Source: Phocoena phocoena
Lineage: Eukaryota; Chordata; Mammalia; Artiodactyla; Phocoenidae
Length of the DNA: 64,000 nucleotides
NCBI RefSeq assembly: GCF_963924675.1
Contig: NC_089239.1
Coordinates: 28,853,818-28,917,817 of the forward strand
Direction: 5' to 3'
Shown here: one piece after another, positions 37,019 through 51,500 of the stretch
How the letters are laid out: the number at the start of each line of letters is the position of its first letter
Numbering within the stretch: the stretch's first letter is position 1
The notes under the pieces: generated by a model
Database searches by the model: none
Told to the model about the DNA's origin: nothing
Seen by the model: only the letters and a program-made list of their open reading frames with translations
Program-made: the position numbers and the translations under genes

Positions 37019-39280
37019 ATTTATCCTATTTCTTTATAGGAGTACCATACTGATTTTTAAAATAAGAAAGATCGGAAATCATAGCCCCATTTCACTTTTG
37101 AACCTTAATGTGAATTGATAATATTTAACTTGGAATATTTGCATCTGACCTTGGATAATGAACTAGATGGTTAAATGTATTCAAGAAACACAAGTAATTT
37201 AATATCTGGAAATATGTCAAGGAAACCAAAACTACTAATGACAATAAATTACATGATTTTCTCAACAGACACAGAGAAAGCATCTGATGAAATTAACATT
37301 TTTATGATTAAACTCTCAAAAACAGCTTACTTGATAAATTTTACATACCAAATTATAACAAGACACACTCATATATACACTTTAGAATAATTATGTCTTT
37401 TGAAAACGAGATCAAAGTGTATTTACTCTCACTGTTATTTTTTAACATAAAACTGAAGGATAATACTGTACAATATAATGAAAACAAGAGGAAAAAGAAC
37501 AATTCCATTTGCATATGATATTATCATCTATACTGAAAATTCAGCAAATCCAGAAGCAACCTCTATAAATCAATAAGGGAGTTTATTAGCAAATCTGATG
37601 TAAACACGATCACCTTACAAAAATTAATAGTAGTTATTTATACCAGAAAATATACTATAAAATAATATTCATAAAATTTTAAATGTACCTATAAATTGGA
37701 AGTTCATGCAAAAGAATCTTTTTGTTGAAAATTAAAATTCTATTCAAAGAAAAAATGGAAACACTTAACTGGAGAGAGAGACAACTTTTATGGATAAGGT
37801 GACTTAATAAAGAAAGATGTCAATTTCAACACTGATGTATCAGTTCAGTGTAATTTGGATCAAAAATTCCACAGTAGTTTTTGAGGATTTAAACATATTT
37901 CCCAAATGTATATAAAGGTTAAAAGTCCACAAATTCCTGTAACAGTTCTGAAAAAGAAGAGCAAAGAGGACAAATTTGTCCCACCAGATAGCAAGCTATA
38001 CTAAAAGGTGTAATAATAAGAAATACTGTAGTTCTAACCAGACAAAGACAGATGGTCATATGGAATAGAACCAATAGTTCAATATCAGATCCATGTGCAC
38101 ATGAAAACTTTGCATATAATTTGCATATATACATATAAACTTAAATATACGTGTGTGTGTATGTAATTGAAATAGCTAAATTATGGTGTTGGGATTAAAA
38201 ACTGTAAGTGGAAAATAAGAGTGCATACCTACCTTACATAATATGAAAACATAAAATCCTCTTAAATAATACAACCTTATGTAAAAGCTAAAACACAAAT
38301 ATAGTAGCAAAACTGTCAGTGAATATCTTGGTCTCCTTTGGTTGATAAATAATCTCTAGAATAAGATCCCAAACACATGGTTCATCAAGTAAAACATTGT
38401 CTACATAAAATTAAAACTATCAGTGCCACAAAGCACAGAGAAGTGTTTGGAAATTTACGAGAAAGACTAGTTATATCAGAAAAGCATATACATTAAAATT
38501 ATTTTTAAAACTATAAATTAACTGGAAATAATATGGGAATAGAAAAATGAGCAAGGACTATACACAGGCTTTTCATATTCAGGGAAACTGTAATGTCTAA
38601 TTTCATAAAGTGATGGTCACTCTTACTCAGGATAATTGAAAATTAATGATATTTTTGCTGTGAAGATTATAAAAATTTATAGTTAATTAATACCAGATGT
38701 TGGTAACTATAGAAAAGCTAGCCTCATGCACTCTGGACAAACATGAATTCCACTAGAGTCTTTCTGGATAACACACCAGTGGATCTTCAGGAACATACAT
38801 CCAAGGGTTCACAATGGCTCAGCAATTCCATACATAGTACGGTCCTTCAGAAACACCCCTGCACACGTCCACAAGGAGACATGCACGTAAATGTTCACTG
38901 CACTATTGTCTACGATAGTAGGGAGTTGCAAGTATTACATGTTTATCACCAGGAATAAAACTACAGACTTTATTGCATGCCGAGAACTGCTCAATTCCAC
39001 ATACATATAAACTGTTTATTAGTACTATGGAATATTTTTCAGTTATTATAAAGAGTGAGCTGGATATTTAGAGGTGTGCATAAATAGATTTTCAGTAAAT
39101 ATGTTGCGTTTTAAGAAATACGTGTGTGTGACTGTGCATGTATAATAATACCACTCATAAGCTTTGATGACATGCATATACAATACCACAGAACAAGACT
39201 ATGTATACTTTGTTACATAATCAAGTAGCTGAACAAGGTACATTAGAGTGATCTTTAATGGCATATGGAAAGGGGAGCAG

Positions 39281-41612
39281 TAATTACAGATAAAAAGGAA
39301 AAAAAGACAAAAATAAAAGGGGGGAAGCATTTTTGAAATGATGTGGGGAGTTCAATATCTCCCCAGTGAAACAGTCACAGATTGTGAAAATCGTTAAAAA
39401 ACAAACAAAACCATCTGAAGTGTCTAGACATTGCTCTAATGACATACAGCAAATGAGCAAGCAGAATAACATTTATTCAAGAAAATCTACTAAACCTCAG
39501 TCAGAACGGTCAGCGTCTACGGCATGTGAGCACTGACCCACTCCCTCCTCCTGTCCCCGGGCCAATGTGACAGAAGCTCTACTCCAGGGAGAGAGAGAAG
39601 ATGACCTCCAACTCTGCTCCCAGCCTATTGCTGTTTTCTTAGAGGCCACGAGATTTGGGGGGCTCTCATCTCTCACCCAGTCTCTACTTGTAGAATGGAA
39701 GCTGTGTCCCAAGCATGGCACACTGAGAATACTGGGACCCAACTGCCCTTGCCCCTGCTCACTAATTGGGTAAAATTTCCAAGATGGAAAATGAGAGACA
39801 AGAAGACAGGGGCTGCCATTCCCATCCCACTGACAGAACAAGGGAGTCACTCCACGGAAAGAGGGCTGACGTCCCTGTCCCCACACTTGGAGCATTGGTA
39901 TCGCATAGGTCTGCTCGGGACGGGGGTGGAGGGGGTGGGGAAGAAGTCCACAAGAACAGAGAGCTCTGTACACCCCACCAGTGGGCTAACTTCACCTGGA
40001 ACAGAGCTTGGAGAAGTTCAAGACTAAGAGCGTTGTTAAAACCAGTGGAGACCTTGGTGGTGAGCAATTCGGAAGAAGCTGGTATCTCTTTCGTAACAAC
40101 AGGTTTACTAGAATTTTAACAGATCACCGGAAGTTGAACAGGGAAAACCAGGGAAGAGATGGCTAAGGGCCCTTCTGGGGTCAGAGCAGCCTCAAAGACT
40201 GCCTCTGCCAAAGGGCCTGGCTTTAACTGGTTAACCTTATGGCACAACATACACTCAGAGCATCGCTTAAAACCAAAGATCAAAGAAAACCCAGCTAAAA
40301 CCACAGTAACCCTGGGGGTGAGGCACACATGCCCAGACTGTGTCCTCTTAGAGTGACATCAGAATAACCAGCAAAAAAGAGCCCAGACTCGGTATCAGAA
40401 AGCATTTAGTATCCAGAGTTGCTACAATTTATTAACTGAAAAGCCCAGCTTTAACTGTCTCTTTCCCCATCTCTCTGTAAGCTTCTGGCAGCTCTGCCTT
40501 TACTGTTGTCACACCCAACTGCTGGTTTCCAGTAAGTGCTGGGTGATTCAACCCATATCAGTTGGTTTGGCATCCAAAAGTCAAATCACACAACATACCA
40601 TATCGATGGGATAAAGGACAAAAACCACACGGTCATCTCAATAGACAACATGAAAAAAGTCATTTGACAAAATTCAATACACCTTGTGACAAAACAAACA
40701 AAAAACACAAACTAGGAATAAAAGGTAACTTCCTCAACTTTATAAGTAACATCTATAAAACAAACAGAAAAACAGCTAACATCATACATAATGGTGAATG
40801 ACTAGATACTTTCCACCTGAGATTAGCCAAAGAAAATGGATGTCTGCTCTCACCACTCATATTCAACACTGTACTAGAAGTTCTAGCCAGGGCAATCAAC
40901 AAGAAAAATAAATGAAAGTCATCTAGTTTGGAAAAGAAGAAGTAAAATAATCTCTATCTGCAGACCACATGGAGAGGTATGTAGAAAATCTTAAGAAACT
41001 CACTAAAAATGATTATAACTAATAAGAGAATTCAGGGAGGCACAGGATACAAGATCAATATACAAAAATCAATTAAATTTCTACACTTGAGCAATGAACA
41101 ATTCAAAAATAAAATTAAAGAAAAATTCCATTTACAACAGTCTGAAAATGGCAAAATAATTAGGAATGAATTTAATGAAGTGTGAAATTTATATTCCTAA
41201 AATTACAAAATATTGTTGTAATATAAGGAAACTAAGGAATTAAGTAAATGAAGAGAATTCCATGTTCATTGGCTAGAATTTTTAATTCTGTTGAGAGAGT
41301 GATGGTCTCCAAATTGATTCACATATTAACGTTCAACGTGGATGTCAAGATACTGCATTGGGTAAAGACTAGTCATTGTAACAAAAAGTGTTAGGACAAC
41401 TGGATAGTCATATGCAAAAGTACAAAAAAATAGACCTCTTTCTCAAATCATACACAAGTATTAACTCAAAGTAGATCAGAGACCTAAATATAATTTACTT
41501 ATAATAAGGGCTAAAATTACAAAACTCTTACAAGAAACCATAGAAGTAAACATTCTATTCTCGGGATAGAACAAGGTTTTTTTAGATGTGACATCAAAAG
41601 TAGAAGCAAAAG
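39281..41612 (+). mobile_element. Ancient LINE-1 mosaic: possible 5' region, then ORF2 relic
   Basis: From about 40,560 to 41,612 ORF2 sequence is clear though decayed: 'cacggtcatctcaatagaca', 'tctgctctcaccactcatat', 'actagaagttctagccaggg' and 'tctgcagaccacatggagag', the last at the reverse-transcriptase catalytic position. From 39,490 to 40,480 the sequence is GC-richer and resembles an old LINE-1 5' UTR ('agagcccagactcggtatc'), but this part is less certain. If both are one element, ORF1 and most of the endonuclease are deleted. Confidence 0.55.
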
Positions 41613-41819
41613 CATCCCCTGAACTAAAATATTTTTAAGTCTTTCTTCATGTGTAAAATATATTCATGATATATTTATCATTTAAACTTCAGCCCAAAAT
41701 AGCTCTCACAAAATCCTTCCCCTAATCACCCCACCTAGGTTAAACGCCAGCCATTAAGGTGTATTAATCTTGGTTTTTAACAATATTTTACGGTGTTTTG
41801 ACATTTTCAGGGGCCGGGC

Positions 41820-42225
41820 TGTCTGGGAACAGACTGCCCCTCCCAGGTTTCACAAATTGGGAGAGATAATAAACAACTCCTGAGAACAGGAAAACACCTT
41901 TCACACAAACCAAGTCCAAACCCCCAACCACCTTTTTTACATAACTCTCAAACTCCAAGCCAATATTTTCCCTGCCCTAAATCAACCCAGGGCCAGGTCA
42001 CAGTCAGGGAGAGGTCACCCGTACAGCCCAAAGCCTGCTAACAGTACGCAAACTAGCCAGCCCTGTGAGCTCTTTCCTTTTCTCCAACTCGCCTTTCCCA
42101 GGAGAACACAATGAAGACTCTGGGCTCTGTGTCCGCAGGGCTCTTCCTGTCTCCTGGCTGAACCTGGTCTCCCCATATGGCCCACCTACATGCCTAAAGG
42201 GGGGCGGTGTTTCCCCGTCCTTTCA
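41820..42225 (+). mobile_element. Possible solitary ERV1-type LTR
   Basis: A GC-balanced block in A+T-rich surroundings begins 'tgtctgggaacagactgcc' and could end 'ttccccgtcctttca', giving the TG...CA termini of retroviral LTRs. It contains 'ggctcttcctgtctcctgg' near the 3' side. No flanking duplication or internal viral gene was seen. A different unclassified repeat is possible. Confidence 0.4.
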
Positions 42226-42349
42226 AGAAACGTGAGTCATAAATTATCTTCCAGTGGCCTTAGCTTCCCCCTGTTGACCCTCAGTCACTTTCAAATTAAA
42301 ATCCTGTGGGTACATTTAAAATAATGGTCCCTAGCACCATGTATTTCTT

Positions 42350-42530
42350 CTTGCCATATTTCAATTTTACATTTTTGTGTGACTATTTGTTTGATAGCTA
42401 TATACCCTACTAGAATGTCAGTGTCAAATTTTATTTTTGATCTTCACTTTATTCCAAGGACCTAGTATAGTACCTCCCATGTGGAGTATGGAGGTCATTT
42501 TTAAAAATAAATGCATGAATAAATTTATCT
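42350..42530 (+). mobile_element. L2 3' end, sense
   Basis: 'ccctactagaatgtcagtg' followed by 'ccaaggacctagtatagtac' and 'aaataaatgcatgaataaat' matches the L2 3' terminus in order. Confidence 0.72.
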
Positions 42531-44794
42531 AAAATAACAATAGGGATATTTTATAACTTTTGAAATCCAAGAAATATTTACTCAGAAACAATCCTTAGCT
42601 TCTTTCATTATTAAATAAAAATAAGTGCAACTAAATCTACAAAAGAGTTAACATAGAAGAAAGATTAAAAAGAAACCAAGCCAAGGAAAGCTAAAAAAGT
42701 AAAATAACATCTTTAAAATAATTTGGAAAATAAGACAAATATAATTGAAAAATTATCCCAATAATTCATTTTAAAATTGGGAATCAGTAAAATAAGCAAA
42801 CTTCTAGCATAACAACTCTGCATTCTAAATTCTATGAAGCGTATTTCTCAATAAAGATTTCTTTTTCAAAAACCTGGGGCATCATGCAATTGATATGCAT
42901 ATTTCATTGATAATATTGTATTTTTCCCTGAACAATTTACTATGTAAATGATAGTATTCCTTAAAATTGATACCTTTAAATTAAAACAATTAAGAAAAAT
43001 ACACAAAATTAAATATGAGAGAAATAGAAACAATTACAGAGTTTGGGTTAGTAGATTAATTTCAAGAAAGAAGTTCCCTCAGGCTACATATGGAATTATG
43101 ATTTGATAAAAGGAAACTGATTGTTACATGGAAAACAGAAAAAAGAAAGAGAGAGAGGGAGAGAACTGATGCTCTTGGAAAGGCTGTCCTTGGAGAAAAG
43201 CAGCTCGAGACAATCAACAAGTGCTCGAATCTCGGCTGAGAGCTGCTTCACAACGTCACTAAGCTATTCTTTGTATACCTTCTCTCTGCATCTATCTTCT
43301 ATTCACGTTCCTCATGAGAGTTTAAATTTGAGAATTTTGGGGAAAAGAATTCAGCCTAATGTAACAGCACTGAAAATAATAAGAGTTCGACTTTATGTAC
43401 TATTGAAAACAAAATCTTTTGTTCGATGTGCGTTTCAGAATTTCGTATAATAATCAGATCTCAGTAAGAAAAATGTTCTGAATGCTCCTCTTAGTGGTGT
43501 TGATACATTGCCAATATATATTCCCTATTTCTAGGGAAAACCTATTGGATAAGATGAGTGTATGATGTGAAGGAAGAGACTAGAATTTAACTCATAAATA
43601 AGGACCCTTCACAAAGCTATCAGTGAAGTAGATGAATTATTTCACACAGTCATTTAAAACCAATCTCTATTTGCAAAACAACTCTAGGAACTTAATTTGC
43701 ATGGCAGCATTGAGGTTCCATGAAATTGTCTGACAAACACTCATTTAGGGCAGGTAGGTTGAGGTCATGATTCCTTATTCATCAATTGGCTCAATACAAT
43801 GAAAATACTTATCATCCTTAGGGATACTGGAATACTCAACTGCCTCACAGCCATGGCTGCCCTTCCTGTGGTCCTGTAGTTGAATTTTGACGTAATCCAA
43901 ACATGCAGGGGAAGTGAAAAGTTATGCTTTAACTTGGTAACATCATCTTATATACAAAGGTCATGACTCAAGAGTGTGGAATAGGCAGATTTGAAGACTG
44001 AAAGACAACACAGAAAATGTTTACTAACCTTCCGGTTCCAACGTAGGATATATAGAAATGAGGTCCCCATGGTGTACGCACACACACATACAGACACGCA
44101 CATCCTAGACTAAATGGTAAATGGAACAGTGAAATTGAGAGAGAGAAAGAGAGGAGCGTTCTCTCAGCATCCCTTTAATCTACTTTAATTAAGTAGATTA
44201 GAGATTGTGACCTCTGCCTGGGGAGAAGATACACAAGCTCCACAGAAAAGAGTTCGTATCGCACCAGTCCATGTTTTGAAGTCAGCTGGTGCATAGGGAG
44301 TCTGGCCCGAGCTCGTTATGAATAATTCATATCTCATCTACCTTTTGAAGAGGTGTTAAATTGCCCTTTTGGCATGTCTGTGGTTTCTGAGGAATGTGTT
44401 CACACCTCATTAACACTCGGTGATGGACTCCCTAGAAGAATGTAAAAACAAGGTCTTTGTCAGTCCAGGAAGGCATGATTTCAGGACAATATTAGTTCCC
44501 ACTATGAGTTTTACAAAGGTAAAAAAACTCCAGAGGAAAAGAGGACAATCACAGGGTCTTTTCCCCCTTAACTTTTAAAGCAATTTCACTTTTCTCTAAC
44601 GTTTGCTTCAATTAGAAGTCACTTGGCTCCACCTTCCAGTTTCTTTCAAAAGTAAACTTTTTCAAAAGGAGATATAAGGAAAACTAGGCTTTGTTTCTAT
44701 AACATGGTCAAAAAGTACTCTAAGACCTGTCTTTCCAAATATGCACACCTTCCTACTAACGTTCATTTATAAAACAATCCCTAGGAGTCATTTA
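42531..44794. other. Unassigned sequence
   Basis: No gene supported. Contains GA-rich stretches near 43,140-43,165 and 44,139-44,156 and a short inverted pair 'aatctacttt/aagtagatta' near 44,178-44,200. A frame at 43,121-43,450 begins in the GA repeat and resembles no family. Confidence 0.45.
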
Positions 44795-44945
44795 CTACTT
44801 TAGGCAATTTCATGTATTATTCATTTTATTTTAATGAAATTCTCAAAACCGAAAGAGGTTGAAATTTTCTTCTCCTTTTACAGGCTAGAAATTGATTTCT
44901 TCAAGATAAACAGCTAATAAATGGTGAGTTGAGGTCTTTCTTCAG
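44795..44945 (-). mobile_element. MIR SINE relic, antisense
   Basis: 'ctccttttacaggctagaaa' and 'agctaataaatggtgagttg' are the reverse complement of MIR landmarks (the 'cctcatctgtaaaatg' and 'cacttactagctgtgtg' portions). Confidence 0.65.
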
Positions 44946-45224
44946 ATTACGCATTAATCCATTATGGGAAATGCCTCTAAGGGTCTTAAAGTTCCCAAGT
45001 TGGTGTGTCTGCTTTCAGTTCAAGTATGACATTCTCTTGAAAAGTTGCCACAGTAATATTTTCAGGCCATTAAAAACCCTTGTCTATAAGGAAAGTTCAA
45101 GAGAGAAGTCAAGAGGAATTCACGGAAGCATGTTCAGTTGGGTATACAATTTTCTAAAGACAGAGCTGCAAAACAGATCTACCTATTGTATAAATGGCCT
45201 GACTTGTGTATGTATAAGCGGGAG

Positions 45225-45910
45225 AGGGGGAGCAGAATGGATAGAGGTAGGCCAGTTAGTGAGATACTGCAGTACTCCAGATTGGAAGTAATAATAATCT
45301 GGTTAGACTAGAAATAAGAATAATCTGGTTAAACTCTATTGAGGTAGGAAAGGTGAGAAGGGAATGGCCTTGAGAATAATTTAAAAATTTTAAGTCAGTT
45401 GGTTCTTGTCATATATTAAATATGGGTGATTTGTAAAAAGGTGTCATGTCTAGACACTACAACTCAATGGACAGTGTTATCATTTTCTAGGAAAAAATAC
45501 TAGAGAACAACCAGATTTAGTGAGGAAGACTGTCACAGGTTTTGGATGTAATGAGTCTGAGTTAGATGCATGGCTTTAGAGCTCAGGAAGATTGGAGCAG
45601 ATAATATAATTATGAGAGTCATCTGAATACAGGTAGAAATTAGGCTATTATTAACAACAACACAAGGAACTCACCTCAGCGGGGGTTTTGGGAAGCCAGG
45701 AACAGCACGAGAGCCCTGGCAACCTACGTAAAAGCCAACAGTGTGGAAAAGCATGACTGGTCCATTTTAGCAATGATTTGTTTGTTGGAAAAAAGAAAGG
45801 ATCATCTCCTATGTACAAAGCATGTGTCTCCACGCTAGTGCTAAGTGCATGAAGATGTGGAACTCCGTCCCTTTCCTAGAGGAGCTGTATAATCTAGTGG
45901 AGAAAACCAT
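45225..45910 (-). mobile_element. L2 LINE relic, antisense, in pieces
   Basis: The segment with 'agatactgcagtactccaga' and 'tttagagctcaggaagattg' followed by 'gagagtcatctgaatacagg' is the reverse complement of L2 ORF2 consensus phrases. A second piece near 45,835-45,910 ('ctagaggagctgtataatct') is the reverse of the L2 3' end. About 200 bp between them is unassigned. Confidence 0.55.
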
Positions 45911-46603
45911 TCATCTATTTCAGTCCTATTTTTATTCATTCATGACGCAAAACACTGGTGATTAACTATTACATACCAGAAATCAAGAAATGAGTTGTTA
46001 TATCAAAGTTATGGCACAATCCTGGCTGTCTAGGAATAAAGCGTAATGGTGCTAAAAACATGTAAAAATAATCATTTCAACACACGTGCTGGTGTCACAT
46101 GAAGATTATACACTGGGAGCTACTGAGAAACACTGGAATGAACGATGAGCCTGGTTAAAGTAATAACGGTGTCTTTCATAAGGAAAGCACCATTAAAACT
46201 CCACCTCCAGACAAAAACAGAAGGATAAGGAGAAAAGGGAGAAGAATATGCAAATACATGGAGACATGAAGAAGCAACATAATCAGAAATCAAGTGGCTC
46301 CATGTAACTGGAGTCACAGGTGCATCTGTGGAGAAGAACACGGAGTGTAGATTGAGGGGGGCTGTATGAGTGGTAACAACAGACCGCAAGAGAGAATTGC
46401 GTCAAACTGTAAAGAGCCTTATAAGTCAGCATACAATGATTCCGACAGCCAGCCCAAAACACAGACAAGGCAGGAAAGAGCATAAAAAAGAAGCACCAAG
46501 TTTAACTGTGTTACCTAATTTAAAACATACAAAATCCACTTATTTATCAATCTTTAGTTTCAGGGCCAAGAACATTTCTTTGAACGTTCATTGATTGGAT
46601 TTC

Positions 46604-46635
<32 letters not shown>

Positions 46636-48180
46636 AAAAACATACCAGGGTGCTTACCAAATATAACTTCAAGTTTTAACTTAATATTCAAGTAAACAAC
46701 TTGCTTTTTTTTTGGTAACTGAGACTTCACCAGTTTATTACATGCTTATTTAAATTACAAAATATTAATTAACAGGGAAATCTAAAATAAACAGGTCTGG
46801 GAACAGCTAATTCTTAGAATGCGTGTGACTCATTTGACGGGAAAGCTATAGTCTGCTACCAAAAATCATGGGAGTGCAGTGGGCCTAAGTCAAAAAGTTT
46901 ACGGAGGCAAGAGTAAACATTGGTTATTCCATGATTTTTTTTTATTGGATACTGGTTCATAAAGCTTTGAAAATTTACGACTTGCTTTTGGAGACAAGGC
47001 AATGATCATTTATAAGGAGTTTTTAACAAGATGGCTTATAGCTTCATATTTATGTTCTATAAAGATAAATATGGCAGCGGTATTAAAACTGAATTTCTTT
47101 CAGGGGTCGCCAGTGAAGGTTAAGAGACAGTTTCCTTCATGATGAATTGTGGAAGGCAGGAGCTTTTGCTGGAAAGATAACTATAAACTCTGATGCTTTC
47201 AATTCCTACTCAATCATTCCATCTATATCTTTTTTTTTTTTTTGCATTTGTTTGTTTGGTTTGGTTGGTTTTATCTTTTAATCTCATTTGCAGGTTCCTC
47301 TATTTTTCTCTGCACATCAGCTCCTTAATTTCTGAGTTTCCTTTCTTATTCACAATAGAGTAAATTGACTCTGCCATTACTACTATCTGGTCAATATTCT
47401 AATCTCCATTTCCCTGTTCTCACAGAGAAAAGAAAACACGTAGAAGAAGAAAACAGTGTGGTGTCTCCACATCTACAACCAGGATTTAATTTTACTTGAA
47501 AAAAAAAATGTAAAATTTGTGAAGAACGAATCCATCATAAGAACACTGTCTCCTGTTTCCCGAATCAATGTTTTCCCTTAGCATAGCTATTTCAAATGTA
47601 CAGTACCTCTCTCTTTATGCACCTAAACCTCAGGGACATTCCCGCTTACATTCAGCAGATGACTCTGTTTTCCTTTCTAAATACCCACACAAAAGAAGTC
47701 ACCAGAAAGGCATGTCCTCAAAATTTTCCACACTGAAGAATTCCTTTATTTGTATTACAGTGAAGGTAGTGTCTGTCTCCCCTCTAAGCCAAGCATCATG
47801 CCTGACACTGAATCTAGTAGCCTCTTGTGCCCACAAAGAGACTTCACACTTCCAACCACCCCCATCTCTCCCTATATTTCCAATATCTTCCATTGTTGCT
47901 CCTTTATATCACATTCAAATACATTCACATTTCTCTCAAGTTAAAAAAAAAATCCTCCTTTGACTCGCATACCAGACTGCAATAGCTCTAAAGAGATGCT
48001 TAAAGAGATCTGAGCCTTATATTATAGCCTCACTTTAAGACCCTGTACATCGTATTCTCTGATGCACCCACCATTCACTTTTCTGCCTGCTTTAATGGGA
48101 CCCTACCTGCAATTTCTGCTGAAATTAATAAAGTATAAAAACTTCCTTGTTGCCAAAGCAAATGGATACTTTCCAGTCCT
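45911..48180. other. Unassigned sequence with a (TG)n microsatellite
   Basis: A pure TG dinucleotide run lies at about 46,604-46,630 and T runs at 46,708-46,716 and 47,230-47,243. The frame 47,568-47,963 is open for 131 codons but shows no recognisable domain; the underlying DNA is pyrimidine-rich and could be L2-derived. Confidence 0.45.
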
Positions 48181-48520
48181 CATCCTAATGGGCTCTGACC
48201 AATACTAATCTCCTTGTGGGAAATTCTTCTCCTTTGAGCATCTCCAAGGAACTCTTGTTTTTCTTTTCCTCTTCTTTATTCCTTTTCAATCTCATTTATG
48301 AACCTTCTTTCTTTTATTTTCACTCAAAAATATTGCCTAGTCTATCTCTAAGCCCATCTTCATCAGTATACTCTGAATGTCCTTTTTCACTTTTACGACT
48401 TCAATAACCACCTGTGTGCAGATAGAACCCAAGTGTATTTCCCCAACCCAAATTTCATTACCAAAGCTCACACTGAGATATAGGTATCCATTCTGTCCAT
48501 ACCCTATATAGATCATCCAC
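48181..48520 (+). mobile_element. L2 LINE relic, sense
   Basis: 'gcagatagaacccaagtgta' and 'caacccaaatttcattacca' then 'tgagatataggtatccattc' correspond to the L2 segment usually read as gctgatgactcccaaattt...actcgtatatccaactg. Upstream boundary uncertain. Confidence 0.5.
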
Positions 48521-51500
48521 AGGAATGTAAACTCTCGAAGAAAACTTATCAAGCAAGGCTACGTCAGTTCCCTTGTTTGCAGGGCCTTGATTATTTTATT
48601 TTTTGTAACAGGACAACTAGAAATAACGTGTGTATGTTTGTATGCTTTTGCATGTGTACCATAATAAATAAAATGTCTATGCCTCTTACAGTTGTCCAGT
48701 GGGCAGTTGAATTTATGACAATTATGCTTTGGTGTAGTTCAAAAAGATCAGCTCATAGACAGCACATATGCAATTCAATATAGGAAGCATGGGCTCAACA
48801 CAAAAAAGAGGAGAAATTTCATTCTGCATCACATTTTAAAACTCCTTTACAAATAAGAAATCATTAGTTCAAATACTGGCTTTGTGGTTAAGCCAGTTAT
48901 TGAACGGGAAACTATTTTCAGGCAAAGAACCAAAGGAACATTTTGTGAAGTGCCTTGCCTAAGAGTAACTGAAAGTTAATGGTTCAGAGAGATTAAAGCT
49001 GTGACACCCCAGTCCCAAGACCTGAATATGTTTACTCCTTAAAGATAAACATGTCATGAAAGGCAAAATTTGTGGAGATGTAATAATTTAAAGAAAACAC
49101 AGGAAAGAAAGTATGTCAAATCAAAAATAGAGCTTTGAAAAGTAAACAGAAATACGGTTTGAAGTAGATTTTACCTTTTTTAAAGATTACTATATTCTGC
49201 CTAGCAATTTCCTTAATTAAAAATATGAATGCTATTTGTCACCTAAGATGAGCATAATATCAATAATATGATAACCACTTTAAACAAATTTGTAGAAAAA
49301 TGAAAATAATAAAATTGGTAAAGTACACACGTGTATGTGTGTGTGTGTAGACGTAATGCTGATAAGATATGATGCCACAGGAATATTCATATGTAGGTAA
49401 TGTGACATTCTACACCAGCAGTCCTATAAAAACATATGCCTTTTATTCAGTAATTCTACTCATCAGACTCTATCTTAAGATAAAATATTTCAAACAAAGA
49501 TACTCACTATAGTTAAAAGTATAAAACTGAAACATGTGAAGCAACGTCAATGCTCCATTACAATAAATTATTTACACTACAGTGCATATCATGATGTACT
49601 GTAAAGTCGTAAAATCTGTAAATTTAAATATTTGCATGTTAAATTCATAACTTATGCATAAAATATGTAACAAAACATATGATAACAACACAATACCTTT
49701 TGTGACATAAATTTGTCCATGTATGATTTCCCTAGGTTATTAGCTTAGGGCATGACTGAAAACTTCTTGTAACTTCCTCCTTAAGGAATTCATTTTTCTT
49801 TTTTCCATTGTACAAAATACAGTTCCAAGAACTTCACGTTTTATCTCATTTTCTTTCCATGACGCTCAAACTAGATCCCAGATAACATTTACACAATCAT
49901 GGACCACGGGCCTTTATGGACAAAGAAAAATAAATGCTCTGGTATTATGTTGAGAGAGGTAACTAGTGCTGAACCAATTGTTTACGTATTTTATCTAAGT
50001 CCAGATGAACACACACCACACACACACCTATACAATTTAAACACTTTTACTAGACTTACGTTGCAGGTTGAGTTTCCCAAGAAGCAGACTCTGAGATGGA
50101 GGTGAGTGTGAATGGCTGGTAGTTCTCTTGGGAAGTGGAAGGGAAAGAAAAGAAGCAGATTTGGGCAGGAGAAGAGGTGAACTGAGAAGCCATCTCAGGG
50201 CAGGTCTGTCAACCCTGTGGATGATTTCTGAAGGTGGATGATCCTTTGGATGGGTCTCAGGTTGGGACAAGGGGGCTGAGTCGATATAACCCCACCTCAA
50301 TTAGTCACTGGATAGGGGCCACCCAGAATCGGATGAAACTTGCAGAAGTGACCTTCTTCAGCCAAGGCAAAACAGGTGCTGACCACTGGCAGCACTGTAA
50401 AGGTGTTCTACTGCCCAGTCCCCCCACGAATGTGTACTCTTTCTTATCCTTTTTTCTAACTGGGATGGAAAAAGACCACGTGCTCCAAACTGCTGGCCAT
50501 ACATCTTGACCAGGAGTTTGTGTGAATCTGCTCTAGCAAAGATAACACACTGGCACCCTCTCCAGAATCAGGACCACCAGGTGGCTGTGTTTTCAGTGAT
50601 CCACTCTTATCCTCCTGGATTGATTTAGTCTTTCCAAAGGGAGATATATTGGGAATCATGACCCTAAATTATTTAAGTCTTTAAGGGTGCACTCATATAT
50701 ATGATGAGATATTCAATTACCAGATTTACTAATAAATAGGTAAGTTAAAAAATATTTGCTTATCATATAACCTTTCCCCAAATATTTCAAGTTTTCTCAA
50801 AATCTTTAAAGAAATCCACAATATGATTTCATTATTTGAAAGACAGCAGTACCTCCAGATAATCTGGCAAAAATCAGATGCTAGAAAGAAATTATAATCT
50901 TTCTTCCTATGTTAGGTTTGTAAAGGACTACCTAGGGCTGTTTTGTGCTATGATTCTCATTTTGCAAAAGTCAAGAAACTCAAAGTTATGGTCCCTCCAC
51001 TACTCTTGATAGAGTCAAAGTGGTTATTATATAACATATTAAAATTTAGTCCCAGATAGAAATAGCACCCACCATTTTTATTTATTAGAATTATTTGTAG
51101 TTGCTATTGGATTCATAAAACTTAGACTCATAAAACTTTAGTGTTGGAAAATATATTAATGTTAAATAATATAACTTCCCTGTTATATGGCAATTCTAAA
51201 TTGGAACGATTTTTCAGACAATTTTAAATGGAAATTGTTTTAGAGTTGATTATAAACACCTAGGTAGGGAAAATCAAATCCAATTTACAAGACATGATAT
51301 TTTCCTTAAATTTCTGAGTTCAATGATACATTGGAAGTGACCATCCGTAGAGTGAAAAGGAGTAATACCCTTGAAATAATCTGCATCTAATTCTGTCAAA
51401 AGTATCTACAAGCTTAGAGGTAGCAAAACTTCACACTGTAACAAATTTCACATTAAAGAATTCAGGAAAGCAGCTGCTTCACCCAGGAACATTTACAAAG

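Larger units (their letters stand above)
35990..39280 (+). mobile_element. Ancient LINE-1 ORF2 relic, heavily decayed
   Basis: The left part (about 36,100-36,500) resembles the region after the endonuclease ('aaaaggaaatttataacttt', 'aacagggaatgcagaaataa'). After a CHR SINE and a palindrome, 37,190-37,560 follows the reverse-transcriptase core: 'ttttctcaacagacacagag', 'agaaagcatctgatgaaatt' and 'gcatatgatattatcatct', the last at the FADD position. The remainder to about 39,280 is compatible with the C-terminal portion, for example 'gtactatggaatatttttca'. All frames are short. Boundaries are approximate. Confidence 0.6.

Noticed and set aside
39497..40119. Overlapping frames of 101-158 codons on both strands
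   Set aside because: They conflict with each other, have no recognisable domain, and sit in sequence that probably derives from an old LINE-1 5' region.
47568..47963. A 131-codon plus-strand frame
   Set aside because: No domain is seen, the DNA is pyrimidine-rich with an overlapping frame on each strand, and nearby sequence is L2-like.
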